In this document: positions 58,201 through 64,000 of the stretch, piece by piece
How positions within the stretch are numbered: position 1 is the stretch's first letter
Layout: each line of letters begins with the position of its first letter
Source: Pohlia nutans
Lineage: Eukaryota > Streptophyta > Bryopsida > Bryales > Mniaceae
Direction: 5' to 3'
Length of the DNA: 64,000 nucleotides
Assembly: GCA_022496805.1 (NCBI GenBank)
Contig: CM040092.1
Span: forward strand, 18,432,113 to 18,496,112
The notes under the pieces: generated by a model
Database searches by the model: none
What the model was told of the DNA's origin: nothing
Seen by the model: only the letters and a program-made list of their open reading frames with translations
Program-made: the position numbers and the translations under genes

Positions 58201-61200
58201 TAGCTCCGGAAGCGATCCCGTGACGTCTGAAACATTCTGTATTACTTGCACCTACATACAAATTATGCACCACACAAAATAGTAATTACTACTAATCAAC
58301 ATCAACTCCATACACTAGAAGAAAAGAGGGACTTGTACACTGAGCATGTTCACTCAGATGTGACCAAATTCACTCAGAATCCCACTCCAGGCTGAGTGAA
58401 CAAGTCCCTCTTTTCTTCTAGTGATAACTGTAGAAGTTAATATTCGAATATCAAAGTTGAAGCTAAAAAGCATCACTCAAGCACCACTCACTCAGTTAAA
58501 TACAACTTGGTTCATAGGTTCGTGAGAATACAACACAATTTATGTTATTTCGTAGGTTTGTGTTATATTTCCATGTATTACCACATGTTTGATGCACAAA
58601 AACAGTGTCGTTACAATGTTTACTAAACAAAGTATGGTTTCTATACTTCAATCGTAAATGATATCCAAAATGGTACATATAGAAATGGTACGTTATTGAT
58701 AGGTATTGTTTCTTGCACTGATTTAGTATGTAGAATGCACATAACATGTGTGAATATGGCATGACCTCCATACACACACGAAAACTAGTGTTTTTTACCG
58801 TGACAAGCTACATTTGAGACAGGCGCAATGAGATAATTACGACCTTAAGCTACTGGGGTGCGTGTATCAATAAACTTGGAAACAAAGAGTTAAATGAGCA
58901 CTCACCATTGAAGGAGACAATGGAGTAGCTTTATGGCTATCAAACATGATAATATTGACGTAGTCTTGCGCACTTAGCGTCTTCAAAAACTCCCCGACGA
59001 TGTTCTTAAAGTTGTCCAGGATTGTCCCCTGTCCTTGTCCTGGAGACAACAAAGTGCCCATCGACTGCTCTGCATCAATCAAGATTGCTACAACCTTCGG
59101 CACCGACGTTGAGGCACGGTACCTACATAAACGACACATATCATGTCAGGTTTAATGTTCTCAAAGTAGAGATAAAAAGAAGAATTGAAGGAAAATATAA
59201 GACGAGATGACAACAACTAATACAAGGCCATATTCGTTATATTGAGACTTTTTGTAGATTTTGGGACAATTCAATGCTAGTTATTCAAAAATTCATTTTA
59301 AAAATAATAATTGAAACCAAAAAAATAATAATGCTCAAATAACGATTCTATAATGAAATTCTAAAAGTTGGTGTATTCACACCCAAACCTTAAACTACGG
59401 TTCAATTAGTACGTACCAGGGTCTAATCCGGGTATCATATTTGACATCATCACATTCTGGGTCGTTAGCATTTTCATCCTACACCACAAATTACCAGTCA
59501 GTGAAAAGCTTTGCAGCATCTGCGAAGTCGAGCTAAAATAGAAACTTTGGGCTAAATCATTCTCCTTATAGTCAACTACTAAGGTGATTACGTGCAATCA
59601 ACTTTCAACATGAATGCATGGCCATCGCCATATACGTTTAATTGGGAATTTCCGCCATATTGGGACTCTTTGAAATCTACAATTGGTATAGAATTTCCCA
59701 TTGAATCTATGCCAGTTGTAAATTTCAAAGAGTGCCAATATGACGGAATTCCCAATTAAACGAATATGGCGATAATGGCACTAGTAGGAAATGTGTTGCT
59801 TTTCACTTACTATAAATGAAAAAGGAATGAAACCGCGCCAGGCACATGGGTTGTGTCAATGTTGGTGAGTAGTTTTGGTCACAAGAAGACAGAAATATAG
59901 GCATAATATTCCAGCACTGTTCACTGTTCCCACAAGGTGGGGAATGAAAAACGACAGGTATGCTACTAGTGTGGAGATAACTTACGGAACCAGGGAAACC
60001 CCTCCAGGACCCATCTATAGAGCCGAAATAGAGTCTTAGCAGAGTGTCCGGTTTGGAAATATTCTGAAAGACAGGGTCCAATGCCCTCTGGGAACACGTT
60101 CCAATTGTCGTGTAAACACTCGTAAAATCTGTATTCACCGCTGTCCTGTTGAAAACATCAAAAAGCCTCACAAGTGACTGATTGAATTTCACCTCGTCGA
60201 CAAGACTTTCTCTAAAATTTATGCTCCTGTTGGTAAAGGTAGTTAACCCCTCAAGGCCCAAATTGTGTCTCATGTTTTGGGTAGTTTCTATGTGGACTTC
60301 TATTTGTTCAAATTTATTTGCTTTTTGACCGTAACATGATGCAATGTTTTTCACTAATTCCAGTAGAATAAAATTTGGTCCCATTTGAAGTACTTCCTCC
60401 GTTTGTCCACTTTTTTGGTATTTATCTTTTCTTAGTTTTCGTCCTATGTTTTATACTTCAAACGTGAGCATTGTCCACTTCAATCAAGGCGTGCAGACAA
60501 TGATAGTGACACAAATACTACATACTAAGTCTATTAAAGAGAGACCATTTTTTGAGTATTGAGACGACTTCTTTTGACAAGGAAAAACGTTAATTTGAAA
60601 CATGCCAAAAAGATGGACTCTTATTATGAAACAAAGGGAGTATATTTTTCACAATATAATTAATTGGATTTATCATTTTAAGACCATGAATCCTTGGTCC
60701 CTTAGGGGTTAAAAAAGCGCAGGGTTGAAAAGATAATCAACAAAAACCTCACAAAGCTTTTGTCGTAGTCGAAAGTTTTGTCAGAGCAAGGGCCTCCATC
60801 AGATGCGTTGCAGTACTTATTGAAGCCCACAGATATGCACGTGTACTGGTTAACATCACCTTTTTGATAAAGGCATGTATTCCGGCTACATGTCGTGTCG
60901 TTGCATGTCTTGAGAAGCTCTGCAAATGAAGGAGATTTCACTATGCACAAAAAATATCGGCTAAATGGAACAATGGCATTTAACCCTTAAAAGGACCGAC
61001 CACGTCCCATGGGGTTAATTTTGAGAGAATAATGAGAAAAACTTTAGATTTTGTCAACCAAAAATTCTATGGACATAACATTCAGTAGCCTTCATGCCCA
61101 CTGCCTTTCCTTCATGCACTTTGCTCATCACCTTGAGCCTCCACCTGTCCACTTAGCTACTAATGAAGTACCCAATGAAGTATTGTCTGGTGTGAAATAT

Positions 61201-61732
61201 TCCACACTAGAGCCAAGGGCAGAGACAATCACTAGTAGGAAATGTGTCGTTTTTCACTTACTATAAATGAAAAAGGAATGAAACCGCGCCTGACACATGG
61301 GTTGTGTCAGTGCTGGTGAGTGCTTTTGGTCACAAGAAGACAGAAATATAATCACAATATTCCGCCACTGTTCACTGTTTCCACGAAGTGGGGAATGAAA
61401 AACGACAGATCTGCTACTAGTGAATGCATGCTACTGAATGTTATGGATTGGTACTTTGGAAAGCTACTGAAATACCTTCAAGAAATGAGCCTTAACCATT
61501 GGGTTTAGCACGTACCACACTTCATGGCATCGTTGTTCTGTACTGCAGCAACGAGTTGAGTGAGTTGTCCCGATTTCACATTGAGGAAATCATCGCCCGG
61601 AGTTGCTAAGGCAACAGCTCCCAAGCACATGCAAACTGCTACGAAACAGAGCCTTCTGGTAACTTCTCTTCTTCTTCTTCTCTTCTTCTTCCTCCCCACG
61701 GCTCTACTCTTCAAGATTCCAACATTACCCAT
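55229..61732 (-). CDS. VWA-Cache membrane protein (CACHD1/alpha2delta-like architecture)
   Basis: Eight exons on the minus strand (61732-61516, 60919-60748, 60226-59986, 59478-59417, 59122-58906, 58251-57729, 56486-56320, 55564-55229) close in phase to 644 residues. Order: basic N-terminus with signal-like helix (about 28-44); a Cys-rich extracellular part; the pre-VWA signature YDTRIRPWY (about 224-232); a VWA domain (about 240-420) with VVAILIDAEQSMG, Thr near 338 and IFTDG near 368; a Cache-like part (FGADKKLLGVMGMDIYIDLL, about 480-500); a Cys-rich stretch; one membrane helix (about 586-609) and a short cytoplasmic tail. The metal site is DxExS rather than DxSxS. In animals this layout is found in calcium-channel alpha2delta and CACHD1; in microbes Cache domains bind small ligands. 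The role in plants is unknown. The exon 2 donor (GAG/GTTTTT) is weak but needed for phase. No frameshift or stop. Confidence 0.8.
55660..55712. repeat. 26-bp tandem duplication
   Basis: AATATCTCTTTTTTATGGAT followed by CCTGTG occurs twice in tandem, in the last intron of the VWA-Cache gene. Confidence 0.8.
55915..56121. mobile_element. Degraded TTAA MITE, family T2
   Basis: GGACCAAGAAACCTGAATTG at the left and GTTGGTTCTTTACGGC then TTAA at the right; last intron of the VWA-Cache gene. Confidence 0.5.
56547..56697. mobile_element. Foldback element, GTTTAATTGGG family, copy 1
   Basis: TATTCGTTTAATTGGGGATT pairs with the right end AATTCCCAATTAAACAAATA. Second copy at 59626-59771. Intron 6 of the VWA-Cache gene. 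Confidence 0.65.
57206..57444. mobile_element. Stowaway MITE in intron 6 of the VWA-Cache gene
   Basis: CTCCCTATGTCTGAAAATAA and ATTATTTCCGGACAGAGGGAG; TA at 57204-57205 and 57445-57446. Confidence 0.85.
57490..57710. mobile_element. GGCCATATTC TIR element, copy in intron 6
   Basis: The left end GGCCATATTCATTCTATTCA is clear; the right part (ACTAGCATTCCGCCTCAATA) matches inverted sequence of the copy at 23489 but lacks the last bases. Confidence 0.6.
58313..58423. mobile_element. CACTA-type MITE, family C2, copy 2
   Basis: Same ends as 54725-54855, inverted, and 20 bp shorter; ATA duplication (58310-58312, 58424-58426). Intron 5 of the VWA-Cache gene. Confidence 0.85.
59225..59365. mobile_element. 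GGCCATATTC element, left half only
   Basis: GGCCATATTCGTTATATTGA through AATAACGATTCTATAATGAA matches the left half of 23489-23739; the right half is absent. Intron 4 of the VWA-Cache gene. Confidence 0.6.
59626..59771. mobile_element. Foldback element, GTTTAATTGGG family, copy 2
   Basis: CGCCATATACGTTTAATTGG and its complement at 59752-59771; nearly the whole 146 bp folds on itself. Intron 3 of the VWA-Cache gene. Confidence 0.75.
59779..59971. mobile_element. CACTA-type MITE, family C1, copy 2
   Basis: CACTAGTAGGAAATGTG and complement GCTACTAGTG; TGG duplication (59776-59778, 59972-59974). Its right duplication ends 11 bp from the exon 3 donor (at 59985 on the minus strand). Confidence 0.9.
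60247..60708. mobile_element. TTAA MITE, family T2, split by a Stowaway element
   Basis: TTAA at 60243-60246 and 60709-60712; ends CCCCTCAAGGCCC and GGTCCCTTAGGGG. The insertion 60393-60640 lies inside. Intron 2 of the VWA-Cache gene, starting 17 bp upstream of exon 3 on the minus strand. Confidence 0.85.
60393..60640. mobile_element. Stowaway MITE nested in the T2 element
   Basis: CTTCCTCCGTTTGTCCAC and its counterpart TTATGAAACAAAGGGAG, with TA on both sides (60391-60392, 60641-60642). Removing it restores the T2 sequence found in other copies. Confidence 0.9.
61075..61444. mobile_element. ATAACATTCAGTAGC-family element split by a CACTA MITE
   Basis: ATAACATTCAGTAGC at the left and GCTACTGAATGTTAT at the right are perfect complements. 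The C1 element at 61230-61422 is inserted near its right end. Intron 1 of the VWA-Cache gene. Confidence 0.8.
61230..61422. mobile_element. CACTA-type MITE, family C1, copy 3
   Basis: 193 bp; ends as at 59779; AAT duplication (61227-61229, 61423-61425). Confidence 0.9.
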
Positions 61733-61887
61733 CCCTTCACCGTTTCACCAAATCTGCATTTGAGAGTTAAAACCCGTCAGTGTTTGTAATTGTACGAGGC
61801 ACATTGTACTACTGGATCCAAAATAACGTGGACAAACCAAAGTGACCCGACATTCTACACTGTAAGCTTTCGAGTGTCAAGCTCTCA

Positions 61888-62163
61888 CTCCCACTGTCCA
61901 GAAATAACTGTCCTAGTTTTTGGCATGTTTTAATTCAACACCCTATTTTCGCCAAAATTCAACACCCTATTTTCAACACCCTATTTTCAACACCCTATGT
62001 CGTCTCAGTACTCGAAAAATGGCCTATCTTTAATACCAGTATCTAATTCTTGTGTCACTCTCGTTGTTTATCTTGTTTGAAGTGAATAGAGCTCATTATT
62101 GAAGTATAAAACATAGGACAAAAAAACCCCCAAATTAGGACAACTATTTCCAGACAGAGGGAG
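61888..62163. mobile_element. Stowaway MITE upstream of the VWA-Cache gene
   Basis: CTCCCACTGTCCAGAAATAA and its counterpart CTATTTCCAGACAGAGGGAG; right TA kept, left CA. It contains an internal ACACCCTATTTTCA repeat (61935-61998). It lies about 160 bp before the start codon. Confidence 0.75.
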
Positions 62164-62976
62164 TAGCTTCGAAAGCATTGAATTTGACAACGATTCTGTT
62201 GTTCACGGTTTCAACCTAAATAAACCTCCTTACCCTCCTTTAACCCTCTATAAATCGAGGTTTGTAATCTCTAATACCAAGAGATTAATTAAGTAAACCT
62301 TGGTGCCGTAGTAGACCTACGATCCTGTACCGAAGGCACTGGATTGGAGCAATATTCAGTCAGCTGCTGGCTGCCTGAATCTATATCACCAATATACAGA
62401 AACAACAGGGACTCCGAGGTGACGTCGAAATGTTACCATACGCATTTGAAAACAGAGAAGGAGAATGTTCAATCTAATAGACTCGTAACTACCGACAATG
62501 ACAATATGTGCTCTGTTTTCAGCGACTCATCACGCAATCTACAGAAGCAACGAATCCAGATTGCTTGATAAAAAAAAAAAACATTCTGATGGATTCATTA
62601 GGCGTGATTCAACGACAGTACCGACAAAGCTCAAGTCATACCGACAATTCAAAATTCGCATTTCTTGCAGTATTAGTAAATCACACATTCATCGACCAGC
62701 AGAGTAGTCTTACAATGAATGGAACGAACAATCGCGCTGAGGGTGAGTTGATACAAAGGAAGGAGAAGGCATCGCTTTTCACTCGGTAGGTGAGTCAAGG
62801 GACGCCACTTCGCACTTACTGCCCAGGCGCTCAAGATTTGGTGAGTGCGATTCCTCAGGTAAGACAAGTGTGTACAGTGAACTCTCGCAATTTGAGTGAG
62901 AAGCTACATCTTTGTTAGTAGTGTATGGCATTAAAAGCATAGAGCAAGTGGAATATCCATTTCCCCGACTCTTAGG
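62164..62976. other. Intergenic without a recognised gene
   Basis: Short frames exist but carry no domain. It may hold promoter sequence of the VWA-Cache gene. Confidence 0.35.
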
Positions 62977-63335
62977 GCTGCTTCACACTACGGCCGAAGG
63001 TCGAGAGGCCATCGATTTCCACCAATCAAATTGCAATAAACCATGGATTTGGCCTCTCGACCCTTCACACTAGAGACCAAAGTCCAACAGCTGTCGCTCT
63101 CCAAAATGCCTACGTGACAGTACTTTTTGATCAAAGCGACGGCCTCTCGAAAGGAAGTTTGGGTCGGACGGGAATAGAAACCCAAACTATGGTCGAGAGG
63201 CCATCAATTTCTTTTCATAAAAAATGAAAACTATATTTTATTGCCTATTTTCAGTAGATTTCTTTGAACTCTCAACAAAGTTTGAACTCTCAATCCTACG
63301 GCCTCTCGATTTGGACGGCCATAATGTGAAGCGGA
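62977..63335. mobile_element. TIR element with GGTCGAGAGGCC blocks
   Basis: GCTGCTTCACACTACGGCC at the left is matched inverted by GGCCATAATGTGAAGCGG at the right; inside each end lies a GAGAGGCC/GGCCTCTC block, repeated twice more near the centre. Confidence 0.6.
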
Positions 63336-63878
63336 CATCAATCCCCCCTCGATGTTAATGCAAGCACTATTCACCCATGGGCCCCATTTTCTAAAATGTC
63401 CGTTTTGGGTAGCCTTGGGTCATTTAGGAAGGCTCTTTTTTTTTTTCAAATTTGGGCCCTTCGGCTCCAAGTTAGTCTAGGAAGAAGAGGGGGTTGTTTT
63501 TTAAGGTGGGCTCCTACATGCACAAAATAGAAATAGCAAATTTTTGTCCTCTCAGTCGGGGTATCCATTTCCGAGGCTCCGCCCCTGCTGAAAATTTCAG
63601 TCGTTACGAAATTCAGCTTAAAATAGCACAGACAGCCTGAGTATTTGACTTATTATATTGTAAAAAACTCTGATTAACAGTGAAGAGAAAAAGCTTTCCT
63701 GATTCCCGGGACTACGAGTGTATTGAAATTCTCAGCCTCTTTCTCCCCCAACCCCGCTTCCATGAAAATTCCGGACAAATTCCATGAGAAATGGTGGAGT
63801 TAATACAAACTGGCTCGGCAAGCTAAGGGGAGGAAATGAAATGAAATGAACGATCAATCAAACAGAAAGCGCAGTCAC
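63336..63878. other. Probable 3' flank of the gene at the right edge
   Basis: No gene recognised; may contain the 3' UTR of the exon that follows. Confidence 0.3.
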
Positions 63879-63966
63879 TCAAGCTGAGATATCATCGCCA
63901 TAGAAATTCAGCAATTCAGCAATGGCTGAGTCCCACAATGTAGTAACAATTTCGCCGACTTGATCC
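63879..63966 (-). CDS. Putative last exon of a gene running off the window
   Basis: On the minus strand a good acceptor (TGTTGTTTCCAG) is followed by an open 29-codon frame, DQVGEIVTTLWDSAIAELL then NFYGDDISA, and TGA at 63881-63879. The exon starts with the third base of a split codon. The composition is coding-like and the helix is amphipathic, but 29 residues are too few to name a family. The rest of the gene would lie beyond position 64000. Confidence 0.4.
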
Positions 63967-64000
63967 CTGGAAACAACAAAACCCGAATCCGTTTCGAAAA

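Overview
The window looks like nuclear DNA of a land plant, most probably a seed-free one (liverwort, moss, lycophyte or fern grade). Support: GT-AG introns, an L-type lectin receptor kinase, secreted AP/SP/VP-rich arabinogalactan-type peptides, a vacuolar-iron-transporter remnant, TTTAGGG-type repeats, and dense MITEs of the Stowaway, Tourist, CACTA and TTAA kinds. A VWA-Cache membrane protein, a GT23-like fucosyltransferase and a Tc1 DD34E transposon are, to my knowledge, not typical of flowering plants. The species is not determined. Gene models were assembled by hand; a model was preferred when intron phases closed across all exons.

Layout. 0-3 kb: a broken vacuolar iron transporter (minus strand) and TIR elements. 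3.3-6.2 kb: a 2.9 kb Mutator-like element with GC-rich terminal inverted repeats, a 9-bp target duplication and one internal two-exon gene for an NLS- and RG-rich protein. 6.2-16.6 kb: a tandem duplication of an unrecognised small gene (copies A and B), separated by AT-rich repeat DNA. 17-20 kb: MITEs. 20.8-29.5 kb: two inverted copies of an arabinogalactan-peptide gene about 6.3 kb apart, enclosing MITEs and a three-exon GT23-like glycosyltransferase. 29.8-31.4 kb: a Tc1 element with a broken transposase. 33-36.6 kb: an L-type lectin receptor-like kinase (minus). 37-51 kb: gene-poor, with nested MITEs and two SINE-like insertions. 51.5-53.8 kb: a small zinc-finger gene (possibly Dof-derived) with four in-frame copies of a 7-residue repeat in the finger. 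55.2-61.7 kb: an eight-exon VWA-Cache protein (minus) whose introns are packed with MITEs. 62-64 kb: TIR DNA and the apparent last exon of a gene running off the right edge.

The genes do not form one pathway. Most work at the cell surface or in the secretory route: arabinogalactan peptides, a Golgi-type glycosyltransferase, a lectin receptor kinase and a VWA-Cache membrane protein. The rest of the window is a record of DNA transposons, including at least ten nested or abutting insertions whose order can be read from the sequence.
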